The notes: a model not told the origin generated them from the sequence alone. A stretch of DNA of 64,000 bases from Agromyces laixinhei (GCF_006337065.1 NZ_CP040872.1:2728001-2792000), one strand, 5' to 3'; positions 25,273 to 33,891 are shown, counted from the stretch's first letter. Translations and numbers: made by a program.

Positions 25273-26292
25273 ATGCTCCCCCGCATCCTCGGCTGGGCCA
25301 TCGTGCTCGGCACCGCCGTCATGGCGCTCGTCCTCCTCTGGCCGCAGGCGTTCGGCCTGCAGAACCAGTGGGTGGCCGCGCACATCGTCGCGCTTCGCGG
25401 CACGGCGGCCGCGGGCGGGATCGTCGCGCTGCTCCTCTTCCTCCTCCTCGCGCTCGCGCGGCCGCTCCGCGTCTTCGCGTTCGCGATGGCCGCGGTGTTC
25501 GCGCTCTTCGCGGCAGGCAACATCACGGTGCTGACCGCTCGCGGCTTCGGCGGTTCGACCTCCGAGGCCGGCGCCGACTCGGTGACGGTACTCTCCTGGA
25601 ACACGCTGGGCGAGGTGCCCGATGCGTCGACGATCGCGGGCCTCGCGCTCGAGCGAGGTGCCGACATCGTGGTGTTGCCCGAGACGACCGAACCGCTCGG
25701 TGAAGAGGTCGCGATCGCGATGCGCGAGGGCGGCAACCCCATGTGGGTGCACACGGCCTCCTACGACGACATCGCGAAGGCCCGCTCCACGACGATCCTG
25801 ATCAGCCCCGACCTCGGCGACTACGAGGTCGTCTCGGCGAACGCGCCCGGCCCGCCGGGCAACACGAACACCGTGCCGAGTGTCGTCGCCGACCCCGTCG
25901 ACGGTGACGGCCCGCGCATCGTCGCCGTGCACGCGGTCGCACCGATCCGGTGGGAGCTGCGCAACTGGCGCAGCGACCTCGACTGGCTCGCTGAGCAGTG
26001 CGCCGGCGACGACGTCATCATGGCCGGCGATTTCAACGCCACGGTCGATCACTTCGCCGGTCACGGCATCGACGGCGGTGACCTGGGGCGATGCACGGAT
26101 GCCGCGGCGCACGCCGGCGCAGCGGGCCTCGGCACGTGGCCGACCGACGTGCCGCCGTTCTTCGGCAGCCCGATCGACCATGTGATGGCGACGCCGAACT
26201 GGAGCGTCGAGGCGTTCGAGATGCTCGAGAGCCACGACGACGCCGGCAGCGACCATCGGCCGGTCGTGGCGACGCTCGTCGCGGCCGATTGA
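25273..26292 (+). CDS. Endonuclease/exonuclease/phosphatase (EEP) family membrane protein
   Basis: A 339-residue protein with three N-terminal transmembrane segments (about residues 3-22, 35-57 and 62-80), then an extracytoplasmic EEP domain: VTVLSWNTLG, VLPETTEP (metal Glu), AVHAVAP, IMAGDFNATVDHF, IDHVM and SDHRPVVATL. The family cleaves phosphodiester or phosphomonoester bonds of nucleic acids or lipids outside the cell; substrate unknown. It is divergent from the PHP phosphoesterase, and followed by aminopeptidase P with its own ribosome site. Confidence 0.9.
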   Translation: MLPRILGWAIVLGTAVMALVLLWPQAFGLQNQWVAAHIVALRGTAAAGGIVALLLFLLLALARPLRVFAFAMAAVFALFAAGNITVLTARGFGGSTSEAGADSVTVLSWNTLGEVPDASTIAGLALERGADIVVLPETTEPLGEEVAIAMREGGNPMWVHTASYDDIAKARSTTILISPDLGDYEVVSANAPGPPGNTNTVPSVVADPVDGDGPRIVAVHAVAPIRWELRNWRSDLDWLAEQCAGDDVIMAGDFNATVDHFAGHGIDGGDLGRCTDAAAHAGAAGLGTWPTDVPPFFGSPIDHVMATPNWSVEAFEMLESHDDAGSDHRPVVATLVAAD

Positions 26293-26309
26293 CAGGAGGC
26301 GGTGCGAGA

Positions 26310-27890
26310 ATGGTCGGCATGGCGAACACCAGCGACACCTCGACAACTGAGACGGCGGCTCCCGCGACGACCGAGAGCGACGAGAGCGGTCGCAACGCGA
26401 ACCGTTCGACGACACCCGGCTCCGAGGGCTTCAAGAACTTCATCGGCAGCGGCTGGGCCGAGCGCGACGAGACCCTGCCGCAGGCGCGCGAGCAGGCGTC
26501 GTTCGCCGCTGCACGCCGGGCGAAGGTCTCGGCGGCGTTCACGGGCCGGCGACTCATCGTGCCCGCCGGCGACATGAAGCAGCGCGCGAACGACACCGAC
26601 TACCCGTTCCGCGCCCACTCGGCCTTCGCGCACCTGACCGGTTGGGGCTCCGACTCCGAGCCCGGCGCCGTGCTCGTCTTCGAGCCCACGACCGACGGCC
26701 ACGAGGCCACCGTCTACTTCCGCGAGCGCGCGGGCCGCGACTCCGAGGAGTTCTACGCGAACCCCGCGATCGGCGAGTTCTGGATCGGCCCGCGACCCTC
26801 GCTCGCACACGTCGCCGCCGACCTCGACCTCGCGACCAGGGGGCTCGAGGAGTTCGACCGGGTCATCGACGCCGTCGACACGGCGACCCTCGTGGTTCGC
26901 GAGGCCGACGCATCCGTCACCGAACGCGTCGATCACGCGCGAATCCGCTTCGCCGCCGAGCAGGCGCTGTCGACGAATGCCAGCGACGCTCCGTTCTCGC
27001 TCGAGGTCGGCGGTTCGCACGAGCCCGACGCCGAGCTCGCCCAGTCTCTCTCCGAGCTTCGGCTCGTGAAGGACTCGTTCGAGATCGCCGAGATGCGTGC
27101 CGCGATCGACGCGACGCAGCGCGGCTTCACCGAGGTCATCGAAGAGCTTCCCCGCATCACCGCAGAGGTTCGCGGCGAGCGCGTCATCGAGGGCGTCTTC
27201 GCGACACGCGCCCGGCTCGACGGCAACGACGTCGGGTACGGTTCGATCGCCGCCGCCGGCCCGCACGCGACCGTGCTGCACTGGACCCGCAACGACGGCC
27301 CCGTCGTGCCCGGCGACCTCGTGCTGCTCGATGCGGGCGTCGAGATCGACAGCTACTACACGGCCGACATCACCCGCACGTTCCCGGTGAACGGCACGTT
27401 CTCCGACGTGCAGCGTCAGGTCTACGAGGCCGTGCGCGAAGCTGCCGATGCGGCCTTCGCGATCGTGCGCCCCGGCATCGTCTTCCGCGAGGTGCACGCC
27501 GCGGCGATGCAGGTCATCGCCCGCAAGACCGCCGAGTGGGGCTTCCTGCCGGTCTCGGCCGAGGAGTCGCTCGAGCCCGACAACCAGTTCCACCGCCGCT
27601 ACATGGTGCACGGCACGAGCCACCACCTCGGCCTCGACGTGCACGATTGCGCGCAGGCGCGACGCGACATGTACATGGACGGCGTGCTCGAGGCCGGCAT
27701 GGTCTTCACGATCGAGCCCGGTCTCTACTTCCAGCCCGACGACCTCACCGTGCCGACGGAGTTCCGCGGCATCGGCGTGCGCATCGAAGACGACATCCTC
27801 GTCACCGCCGATGGCGCCGAGAACCTCTCGGCCGGCATCCCCCGCACGGCCGACGAGGTCGAGGCGTGGGTGCGCGGCGCCGCCGACTGA
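26310..27890 (+). CDS. pepP: Aminopeptidase P family protein (Xaa-Pro aminopeptidase)
   Basis: A 526-residue M24B metallopeptidase. An N-terminal Thr/Glu-rich extension (residues 1-35) precedes the AMP_N domain (FTGRRLIVPAGDMKQRANDTDYPFRAHS, FAHLTGW) and the pita-bread domain. Metal ligands appear in order: DAGVEIDSYYTADITRTFP (two Asp), HGTSHHLGLDVHD (His), IEPGLYF (Glu) and IRIEDD-type IGVRIEDD (Glu). It removes N-terminal residues before proline. AGGAGG at 26294-26299 supports the ATG at 26310 rather than the one at 26319. Confidence 0.93.
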   Translation: MVGMANTSDTSTTETAAPATTESDESGRNANRSTTPGSEGFKNFIGSGWAERDETLPQAREQASFAAARRAKVSAAFTGRRLIVPAGDMKQRANDTDYPFRAHSAFAHLTGWGSDSEPGAVLVFEPTTDGHEATVYFRERAGRDSEEFYANPAIGEFWIGPRPSLAHVAADLDLATRGLEEFDRVIDAVDTATLVVREADASVTERVDHARIRFAAEQALSTNASDAPFSLEVGGSHEPDAELAQSLSELRLVKDSFEIAEMRAAIDATQRGFTEVIEELPRITAEVRGERVIEGVFATRARLDGNDVGYGSIAAAGPHATVLHWTRNDGPVVPGDLVLLDAGVEIDSYYTADITRTFPVNGTFSDVQRQVYEAVREAADAAFAIVRPGIVFREVHAAAMQVIARKTAEWGFLPVSAEESLEPDNQFHRRYMVHGTSHHLGLDVHDCAQARRDMYMDGVLEAGMVFTIEPGLYFQPDDLTVPTEFRGIGVRIEDDILVTADGAENLSAGIPRTADEVEAWVRGAAD

Positions 27891-27905
27891 CCGACGACGC
27901 GGCGG

Positions 27906-28247
27906 TCAGGCCGTCGGGCGAGCGGCCCGGCGCGCCTGCCACCACGCCCAGAAGCGGGCGAGATGGCGCTTGACGAACGCGGCGACGCGCTTCGCCCAGG
28001 CGAACTCGGTGCCGAGAACGGCGAGGCCGAGGAAGACGATGAGCCACCCGGGCCCCGGCAGCGGCACGAGCAGCAGGCCGAGGGTCGCGATGAGGCCGCC
28101 GAGCACGGCGACGACGATGCGGTAGGCACGGCGCAGGCCCGGCCTGCCCTCGATGCGCCGGCGGACGCCGCGGAGCAGCCGCATGATCGGCCGGTCGGGT
28201 CGCTCGCCCTCGGCGATCTCCGCTGCGATCTCGTCCTGCGTCACCAT
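27906..28247 (-). CDS. TIGR02611 / PGPGW family membrane protein
   Basis: A 113-residue protein with a basic N-terminal region, two transmembrane helices (about 40-62 and 66-82) joined around the signature VPLPGPGWLIVFLGLAVLGTEF, and a basic C-terminus. PGPGW is the family hallmark; function is unknown. The ATG follows TAGCGT by 6 nt (leaderless). Confidence 0.88.
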   Translation of the reverse strand: MVTQDEIAAEIAEGERPDRPIMRLLRGVRRRIEGRPGLRRAYRIVVAVLGGLIATLGLLLVPLPGPGWLIVFLGLAVLGTEFAWAKRVAAFVKRHLARFWAWWQARRAARPTA

Positions 28248-28253
28248 GCGGTC

Positions 28254-28259
28254 ACGCTA
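28254..28259 (-). promoter_or_regulatory. -10 box of leaderless promoter for the PGPGW-family gene
   Basis: TAGCGT on the minus strand, 6 nt before the ATG at 28247. Confidence 0.5.
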
Positions 28260-28310
28260 TATCGCGAGTCTGGGACTCAGCCTCGAATCCGGGCGAGGGC
28301 TCGCCGGCGC

Positions 28311-29096
28311 TCAGCGACCGGACGCCGGCGGCTCCGATGCCGGGGGTTCCGATGCCGGCGGCTCCGATGCCGGTTGCTCGGTCGACCCGGAATCGGATCC
28401 GTCGCCATCGGCCTGCGGTGCAGCGGATGCCGCGTCGTCGGCGCCGGGCGTCGGCGCGAGCTCCCCGTAGCGCGGGCGAGCGGGCGCCTGCGAGGAACGG
28501 GCGGCCTCTGCGGCGGCGCGCTTCGCGGCATCCGTCGCCTCGCCGTAGCTGAGCGGCCGACTGCCGTTCTCGAGCGGAGCGGACGTGGCGGGCCGCTCGG
28601 GGGCCGGTGCATCGACGCCGAGCACGCTGCGGGCGCGATCGATGTGCGCGTTCGCGGCGATGATCGCGTAGCGGGCCGCGAGCACCTGCCCGACCGAGGT
28701 GAAGTCGCGGCGACGGCGGTTCAGCGAGTACGAGACGACGCCGAAGATCACCCCGAACCCGGCGCCGATGAGCACGGCCGAGATGAGGATGCCGACCGAG
28801 GCGCCGGTCGGCGCGAAGATGAAGAACAGGAGGCCGAGGAATGTTCCGAGCCACGCGCCCGACAGCGCCCCTGCGGCGGCGGCGCGGCCCCACGTGAGCT
28901 TGCCCGTGATGCGCTCGACGCTCGTCAGGTCGGTGCCCACGATCGCGAGCTCCTTCACGGGGAACTCGGCTTTGGCGAGCGTGTCGACGGCGGCCTGCGC
29001 CTCGGCGTAGGTCTCGAAGCTCGCGACCGTCTCCCCCTTGGGCATGGTCGGATATGCTCGGCCCACTCGGCCGCCGAACGGCGATTGACTACTCAC
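28311..29096 (-). CDS. General-stress-type membrane protein with proline-rich tail
   Basis: A 261-residue protein. Residues 22-62 resemble the general stress protein 17M domain (ETVASFETYAEAQAAVDTLA, LAIVGTDL), then two transmembrane helices around 74-92 and 95-120 (GALSGAWLGTFLGLLFFIF), a cytoplasmic segment and a ~90-residue disordered Ala/Pro/Ser/Glu-rich tail ending in three ASEPP units. The GTG at 29096 is chosen; AAGAAT lies 6 nt before it, a weak leaderless -10. The long frame running antisense through the MgtE-like gene is an artefact. Divergent from that gene, as in the mycobacterial Rv1232c-Rv1233c neighbourhood. Confidence 0.82.
   Translation of the reverse strand: MSSQSPFGGRVGRAYPTMPKGETVASFETYAEAQAAVDTLAKAEFPVKELAIVGTDLTSVERITGKLTWGRAAAAGALSGAWLGTFLGLLFFIFAPTGASVGILISAVLIGAGFGVIFGVVSYSLNRRRRDFTSVGQVLAARYAIIAANAHIDRARSVLGVDAPAPERPATSAPLENGSRPLSYGEATDAAKRAAAEAARSSQAPARPRYGELAPTPGADDAASAAPQADGDGSDSGSTEQPASEPPASEPPASEPPASGR
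28323..28370. repeat. 15-nt tandem repeat inside the stress protein gene
   Basis: Three copies of GCCGGCGGCTCCGAT (one with two changes) plus a partial fourth encode the ASEPP repeats at the protein C-terminus. Such a repeat can expand or contract in frame. Confidence 0.8.
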
Positions 29097-29162
29097 CCGG
29101 CCATTCTTCCACGATGCACGCGTCGGAAGCCGGGAAGGCGCCTCGCACGCGGCATCCGGGAC

Positions 29163-29168
29163 TAGGTT
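29163..29168 (+). promoter_or_regulatory. -10 box of leaderless promoter for the MgtE-like gene
   Basis: TAGGTT, 6 nt before the GTG at 29175. Confidence 0.5.
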
Positions 29169-29174
29169 GGAACC

Positions 29175-30503
29175 GTGAGTGCCACGAGAGTCTTCGTCGC
29201 CCGACTCGCCGGGTGCGCCGTATTCGACCCCGCCGGTGATCGGGTCGGCAAGGTGCGCGACGTCCTCGTCGTGTACCGCAAGAACGACCCTCCGCGCGTC
29301 GTCGGCCTCATCGTCGAGATTCCCGGCAAGCGCCGCGTGTTCCTCTCGATCGGCCGGGTGACCTCGATCGGCGGCGGGCAGATCATCACGACCGGCCTCA
29401 TCAACCTGCGCCGCTTCGAACAGCGCGGCGGCGAGGTGCGCGTGATCGCCGAGATGCTCGGTCGCAAGGTCGCGTTCACCGACGGTTCCGGGGACGCCAC
29501 GATCGAAGACGTCGCGATCGAAGAGCTCGAGCCAGGCGAGTGGCAGGTCGACCAGCTCTTCGTGCGCCGCCCGAAGGGAGCTTCGCCGTTCTCGAAGGGC
29601 CAGTCGGCCTACGTGACGTGGCGAGAGGTGCGCGAGCTCACGACCAGCGGTGAGGCGCAGTCGGCCGAGCACCTCATCGCGAGCTATTCCGAACTGAAGC
29701 CCGCCGACCTCGCCAACACGCTCCTCGATCTGCCGGTGCAGCGCCGTCAGGAGGTCGCCGAAGAGCTCTCCGACGACCGGCTCGCCGACGTGCTCGAAGA
29801 GATGCCGGAGGCCGACCAGGTCGTGATCCTCGCCGGTCTCGGTGACGACCGGGCCGCCGACGTGCTCGACCACATGCAGCCCGACGACGCCGCCGACCTC
29901 ATCGCGCAACTCCCCGAAGAGCGCGGCGAGCACCTGCTCGAGCTCATGGAACCCGAAGAGGCCGACGATGTGCGCTTCCTCCTCTCCTACGGGCCCGACA
30001 CCGCCGGCGGTCTCATGACGACCGAGCCGATCATCGTCTCGGCCGACGCGACCGTCGCCGAGGGACTCGCGCTCATCCGCCGCCACGACCTGCCGCCCGC
30101 TCTCGGCGCCGCGATCTGCGTGACGCTGCCGCCGTACGAGCCGCCCACCGGGCGATTCCTCGGCTTCGTGCACTTCCAGCGCATGCTGCGCTATCCCCCG
30201 CACGAGCGCCTCGGCACCCTCATCGACCAGGGCCTCGAGCCTGTGCGTGCCGACACTTCGGCCGCCGAAGTCAGCCGCATCCTCGCGAGCTATGACCTCG
30301 TCTCGGTGCCCGTCGTCGACGAGAAGCATCGACTCGTCGGGGTGGTGACGATTGACGACGTGCTCGACTACCTCCTGCCAGATGACTGGCGAAGTCATCC
30401 CGAAGACGCCGAGGTGGGGCGCCGCGCAGCCGCGCGTGCCCAGATGACGACGGGGAGCATCCCCATCCCACACGGAAGGAGGGCGGGAGATGGCACGCGC
30501 TGA
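29175..30503 (+). CDS. MgtE N-terminal and CBS domain protein without membrane part
   Basis: A 442-residue protein: an N-terminal region resembling a PRC-barrel-like module (FVARLAGCAVFDPAGDRVGKVRDVLV, repeated logic near IAEMLGRKVAFTDGSGDATIEDV), an MgtE intracellular domain (ADLANTLLDLPVQRRQEVAEELSD, DDAADLIAQLPEERGEHLLELM) and a CBS pair (GGLMTTEPIIVSADATV, VVDEKHRLVGVVTIDDVLDYLLPDDW). The transmembrane domain of true MgtE magnesium channels is missing, so this is probably a Mg2+- or nucleotide-sensing protein. It overlaps the DUF1003 gene by 14 nt and heads a MgtE-DUF1003-Mrp operon. Confidence 0.92.
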   Translation: MSATRVFVARLAGCAVFDPAGDRVGKVRDVLVVYRKNDPPRVVGLIVEIPGKRRVFLSIGRVTSIGGGQIITTGLINLRRFEQRGGEVRVIAEMLGRKVAFTDGSGDATIEDVAIEELEPGEWQVDQLFVRRPKGASPFSKGQSAYVTWREVRELTTSGEAQSAEHLIASYSELKPADLANTLLDLPVQRRQEVAEELSDDRLADVLEEMPEADQVVILAGLGDDRAADVLDHMQPDDAADLIAQLPEERGEHLLELMEPEEADDVRFLLSYGPDTAGGLMTTEPIIVSADATVAEGLALIRRHDLPPALGAAICVTLPPYEPPTGRFLGFVHFQRMLRYPPHERLGTLIDQGLEPVRADTSAAEVSRILASYDLVSVPVVDEKHRLVGVVTIDDVLDYLLPDDWRSHPEDAEVGRRAAARAQMTTGSIPIPHGRRAGDGTR

Positions 30504-31008
30504 CGACGAGCGTCGATTCGACACCCCGAAGGGCACCCGCCGCTCCAGGTCCTTCCGCGGCTCGGGCGACAGCGACCGCTTCGGTCGCTTCACCGAGTGG
30601 GTCGCGCGCGGCATGGGCACCCCCGGGTTCCTGCTCGGGCTTTCGGTGTTCGCGATCGGCTGGATGGGGTGGAACACCTTCGCCCCCGAGGAGTTGCGGT
30701 TCGACTCGTTCGCGATCGGCTTCACCGCCCTCACCCTGATGCTCTCCCTGCAGGCCTCGTACGCCGCGCCCCTCATCCTGCTCGCGCAGAACCGCCAAGA
30801 CGACCGCGACCGCGTGCAGATCGAGCAGGACCGCCAGCGTGCCGAGCGCAATCTCGCCGACACCGAGTACCTCGCCCGCGAGGTCGTGGCGCTTCGCCTC
30901 GCGATGAAAGACCTGGCGTCGCGCGACTTCATCCGCTCCGAGCTGCGCTCGATCATCGAGGAGCTCGACCGACGCGACGAGGAGGAGGCGGAGCATGCCG
31001 GCCGCTGA
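30490..31008 (+). CDS. DUF1003 family membrane protein
   Basis: A 172-residue protein with two transmembrane segments (GTPGFLLGLSVFAIGWMGWN at about 42-61 and FAIGFTALTLMLSLQASYAAPLILLAQNRQ at about 73-100) in the order typical of DUF1003, then a charged coiled-coil (DDRDRVQIEQDRQRAERNLA) and an acidic tail. AAGGAGG precedes the ATG. It overlaps both neighbours (14 nt each), so MgtE-like, DUF1003 and Mrp are co-translated. Function unknown. Confidence 0.92.
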   Translation: MARADDERRFDTPKGTRRSRSFRGSGDSDRFGRFTEWVARGMGTPGFLLGLSVFAIGWMGWNTFAPEELRFDSFAIGFTALTLMLSLQASYAAPLILLAQNRQDDRDRVQIEQDRQRAERNLADTEYLAREVVALRLAMKDLASRDFIRSELRSIIEELDRRDEEEAEHAGR

Positions 31009-32188
31009 GCCCGGTGCCACAGACCCGGCCGCGCTCGAGGCGGCCGTGCGTTTCGCGCTCACCGGCGTCATCGACCCCGAGATCCGCAAGCCCGTCACCG
31101 ATCTCGACATGGTCGATCACGTCGTCGCCCTCGACGGTGGTCGCGTCGAGGTCGGTATCCGCCTGACGATCGTCGGATGCCCCGCCTCCGACCGCATCGA
31201 ACGCGATGTGCGAGCGGCCGCCGAATCCGTCGTCGGCGACGGCAACGCCGAGGTCGTGCTCTCGGTCATGACGCCCGAGCAACGCTCCGCCCTCACCGAA
31301 CGCCTCCGCGGCGGCCGTGCTGCGCGCGGCAACCCCTTCGGGCCCGGCAGCCTCACCCGGGTCATCGCGGTCACGAGCGGGAAGGGCGGGGTCGGCAAGT
31401 CGACGATCACCGCGAACCTCGCCGTCGCGCTCGCGGCCCGGGGTCTCTCGGTGGGGCTCGTCGATGCCGACGTGCACGGCTTCTCGATCCCCGGGCTTCT
31501 CGGTCTCGTCGACGATGCCGGCCTCGCCGCCCGGCCGACGCGGGTCGACGAGATGATCCTGCCGCCCGTCGCGCACGGGGTGAAGGTCATCTCGATCGGC
31601 ATGTTCGTCGAACCGAGCGAAGAGGGCGGGCGCGCGTCATCCGTCGCCGTCGCCTGGCGCGGGCCGATGCTGCACCGCACGCTGTCGCAGTTCCTGACCG
31701 ACGTGTACTTCGGCGACCTCGACGTGCTGCTCGTCGACCTGCCGCCGGGCACAGGCGACGTCGCGATCTCGCTCGGGCAGTTGCTGCCCAACGCCGAGGT
31801 GCTCGTCGTGACGACCCCGCAGCCCGCGGCAGCCGACGTCGCCGAGCGTTCTGGGGTCGTCGCGCGACAGACGGGGCAGAAGCTCGTCGGTGTCGTCGAG
31901 AACATGGCCGGGTTCGCACAGCCCGGCGGCGAGGTCCTCGACCTCTTCGGCGCCGGCGGGGGCGCGATCGTGGCCGAACGTCTCTCGGAGGGCCAGCCCG
32001 TACCCGTGCCGCTCCTCGCGAGCGTGCCGCTCAGCGTGGCCCTTCGCCGCGGCGGCGACGAGGGCATCCCGGTCGTGCTCGCAGAGCCCGATGACCCCGC
32101 TGCCCGCGCGATCGAGCAGATCGCCGCGCAACTCGCCTCGGTGCCGCGCTCGCTGGCCGGCCGACGTCTCGATGTCACCGTGCGGTGA
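30995..32188 (+). CDS. mrp: Mrp/NBP35 family P-loop ATPase
   Basis: A 397-residue protein: an N-terminal MIP18/DUF59 domain (GVIDPEIRKPVTDLDMV) and a deviant Walker A ATPase domain (VTSGKGGVGKST near 125, VDADVHGFSIPGLLG, LLVDLPPGTGDVAISL, VVENMAGF). Relatives carry or insert Fe-S clusters. The CPxC cluster-binding motif found in NBP35/ApbC after VVENM is absent here (AQPGGEVLDLFGAGGG), as I recall for mycobacterial Mrp (Rv1229c). It is the third gene of the MgtE-DUF1003-Mrp unit, followed by a lipoprotein. Confidence 0.93.
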   Translation: MPAAEPGATDPAALEAAVRFALTGVIDPEIRKPVTDLDMVDHVVALDGGRVEVGIRLTIVGCPASDRIERDVRAAAESVVGDGNAEVVLSVMTPEQRSALTERLRGGRAARGNPFGPGSLTRVIAVTSGKGGVGKSTITANLAVALAARGLSVGLVDADVHGFSIPGLLGLVDDAGLAARPTRVDEMILPPVAHGVKVISIGMFVEPSEEGGRASSVAVAWRGPMLHRTLSQFLTDVYFGDLDVLLVDLPPGTGDVAISLGQLLPNAEVLVVTTPQPAAADVAERSGVVARQTGQKLVGVVENMAGFAQPGGEVLDLFGAGGGAIVAERLSEGQPVPVPLLASVPLSVALRRGGDEGIPVVLAEPDDPAARAIEQIAAQLASVPRSLAGRRLDVTVR

Positions 32189-32192
32189 GCGG

Positions 32193-33101
32193 ATGTCTCG
32201 CGCCCGTCTGAACCGTCGACGCGCGAGCTCCGTCGCCGCCGCCTTCGCTGCCGCCCTCGCGCTCGCCGCGTGCACCCCCGCGGCGACACCCCTGCCCGAG
32301 GGGCTCTCGGCGCAGGTCAAGCAGGGCCGGCTCGATGTCGAGGCGCGCCGACTCGTCGTTCGCATCGAGAACGCCGGCGGTGTGCCGGTCACGGTCGAGC
32401 GGCTCGAAATCGCCTCACCGAGCTTCACCCCCGCCATGGTGCGCGACGAACCCTTCGAGGTCGGAGCCGACGACGCACTCGAGATCCGGGTGCCGCTCTC
32501 CGAGACCGACTGCGCCCCGAGCGGCGGTGACGCCGACAGCAGCGACGTCGCGGCGCCCGTCGCGACAGTCGTCCTCGACGTCACGACCGAGTCCGGCGCG
32601 GCATCGGGCGAACTCACGGCAGACGACCCCTTCGACACGCTCGCACGGGTCGTCGCCGCCGACTGCCTCGCCGAGTCCGTCGAGCGCGTCGCTGCGATCG
32701 TGATGCCCGAGCACCTTCGCGTGATCGGCAGCGGCACCGAGCAGCGCGCGTTCATCGACGTCGAGGTCGTGCCCGCGGCATCCGCCCGACCGTCTGATGA
32801 CGTCGAGGGTTCGTTCGTGATCGACCGCGTCCACGGCACGACCCTCCTGAGTGCAGAGAGTGGGGCCGAATGGCCGCTCGGCATCGAGGTGGCCGCCGGC
32901 GGCGATCCCGTCACGATCACGCTGCCGGTTCGGCCCGCCCGCTGCGACGCGCACGGGGTCGCCGACGACAAGCGAGGCACGATCCTGCCGTTCGAGATCC
33001 GCACGAGCGATGGGCGAGCGGGCCGGCTCGACCGTTCATCGGGCGACGCGCTGAAGGCCGAGCTCTACGCCTACTACGGCGAGCGGTGCGGGCTGCAGTG
33101 A
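32193..33101 (+). CDS. Putative lipoprotein of unknown function
   Basis: A 302-residue exported protein. The N-terminus (RARLNRRRASSVAAAFAAALALAAC) is a Sec signal with the lipobox LAAC. The rest is acidic and beta-rich with two repeats of similar logic (VRIENAGGVPVTVERLEI ... LEIRVPLSETDC; VVPAASARPSD ... VTITLPVRPARCDAHG), ending AYYGERCGLQ. Paired Cys in each half may form disulfides. The ATG is 5 nt after the mrp stop, so it is co-transcribed. I do not recognise the family. Confidence 0.8.
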   Translation: MSRARLNRRRASSVAAAFAAALALAACTPAATPLPEGLSAQVKQGRLDVEARRLVVRIENAGGVPVTVERLEIASPSFTPAMVRDEPFEVGADDALEIRVPLSETDCAPSGGDADSSDVAAPVATVVLDVTTESGAASGELTADDPFDTLARVVAADCLAESVERVAAIVMPEHLRVIGSGTEQRAFIDVEVVPAASARPSDDVEGSFVIDRVHGTTLLSAESGAEWPLGIEVAAGGDPVTITLPVRPARCDAHGVADDKRGTILPFEIRTSDGRAGRLDRSSGDALKAELYAYYGERCGLQ

Positions 33102-33134
33102 CGGCAGCGACCCTGCAGCATCCTCATCAGCGCA

Positions 33135-33182
33135 CTCGAACCGGTGCTCGAACCGGCGCTCGGACCCGTGCTCGGACCCGTG
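33135..33182. repeat. 12-nt tandem repeat in the intergenic region
   Basis: Four copies in two pairs: CTCGAACCGGTG, CTCGAACCGGCG, CTCGGACCCGTG, CTCGGACCCGTG, then a fifth partial CTCGATAG that runs into the -10 box of the next gene. The array covers the region where the -35 element would lie. Confidence 0.85.
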
Positions 33183-33187
33183 CTCGA

Positions 33188-33193
33188 TAGAAT
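33188..33193 (+). promoter_or_regulatory. -10 box of leaderless promoter for the small membrane protein gene
   Basis: TAGAAT, 6 nt before the ATG at 33200; the 12-nt repeats lie directly upstream. Confidence 0.55.
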
Positions 33194-33199
33194 CCCGGA

Positions 33200-33487
33200 A
33201 TGAGCACGACGAACCCTGATCCCGCCCCGCTCTCCGACGAGTCGCGCGCCCAACTGCTCAATGCCGAGGTGGCGAGATACGCGCAGCGCGGATGGACCGT
33301 GCAGTCCGTCGTCGCCGGTCAGGCCGTGGTCTCCAGGAACAAGCGCATCGGCTGGTTCTGGAACCTCATCCTCGTGCTCCTCACCGGCGGCCTCTGGCTG
33401 ATCTACGTCGTCTATCGCGCGCTCAACCGCAAGGTGCTCACCGTCGTCATCACGGTCGACGCCGCGGGGCGGATCCGCACGAGCTGA
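33200..33487 (+). CDS. Small single-helix membrane protein
   Basis: A 95-residue protein: N-terminal helix (SRAQLLNAEVARYAQRGWTVQSV), a central transmembrane segment (IGWFWNLILVLLTGGLWLIYVVY at about 51-73) and a short beta-like C-terminus (KVLTVVITVDAAGRI). This layout is common in Microbacteriaceae proteins of unknown function. Leaderless start. A second small gene follows 26 nt later with its own ribosome site. Confidence 0.8.
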   Translation: MSTTNPDPAPLSDESRAQLLNAEVARYAQRGWTVQSVVAGQAVVSRNKRIGWFWNLILVLLTGGLWLIYVVYRALNRKVLTVVITVDAAGRIRTS

Positions 33488-33513
33488 TCGCCGCAGCGGC
33501 GAAGGAGGATTCC

Positions 33514-33891
33514 ATGGCGATTGCTGCCGACTGGATCGAGCATCGGCGAGGCGACGGCGAACTGCTCGGGTGGATGCGACCCGACGGTGAGGGCTTCGTC
33601 GTCATCGACCTGCTCGGCCGCCCGTTGACCGATGCCGTCGACTGGCTGAGCGCTGAAGAGACACTCGAGGCGACCGGTATCGGCTACCTCGCCGAACTCT
33701 ACGAGCTGCGGCTCGACGACGGGCGCTGGATTCGCGTGCGCATCACCGAGGCCTCCTCGACGGTGCTCCGCGTGAAGAACGACGACTTCGGCGCGATCGA
33801 CGTGCCGACCGTCGAGTACGAGCTGCCATTCCCGATCGACGACCGGCTCCGCCCACTGACCGGTGAGCGGGCGTTCATCCTCGATCCCTGA
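33514..33891 (+). CDS. Conserved hypothetical protein
   Basis: A 125-residue soluble acidic protein (AIAADWIEHRRGDGELLGWM at the start; EGFVVIDLLGRPLTDAVDWL; RVRITEASSTVLRVKNDDFGAID). It looks like a compact beta-rich domain; I do not recognise a function. A strong AAGGAGG lies 6 nt before the ATG. Its last 17 bases overlap the convergent PLP-lyase gene. Confidence 0.78.
   Translation: MAIAADWIEHRRGDGELLGWMRPDGEGFVVIDLLGRPLTDAVDWLSAEETLEATGIGYLAELYELRLDDGRWIRVRITEASSTVLRVKNDDFGAIDVPTVEYELPFPIDDRLRPLTGERAFILDP

Noticed and set aside
28311..30956. An 881-codon open frame antisense to the MgtE-like and DUF1003 genes
   Set aside because: Only its last third matches a real protein (the stress membrane protein from 29096). 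The upstream part is a shadow of high-GC codons on the opposite strand.
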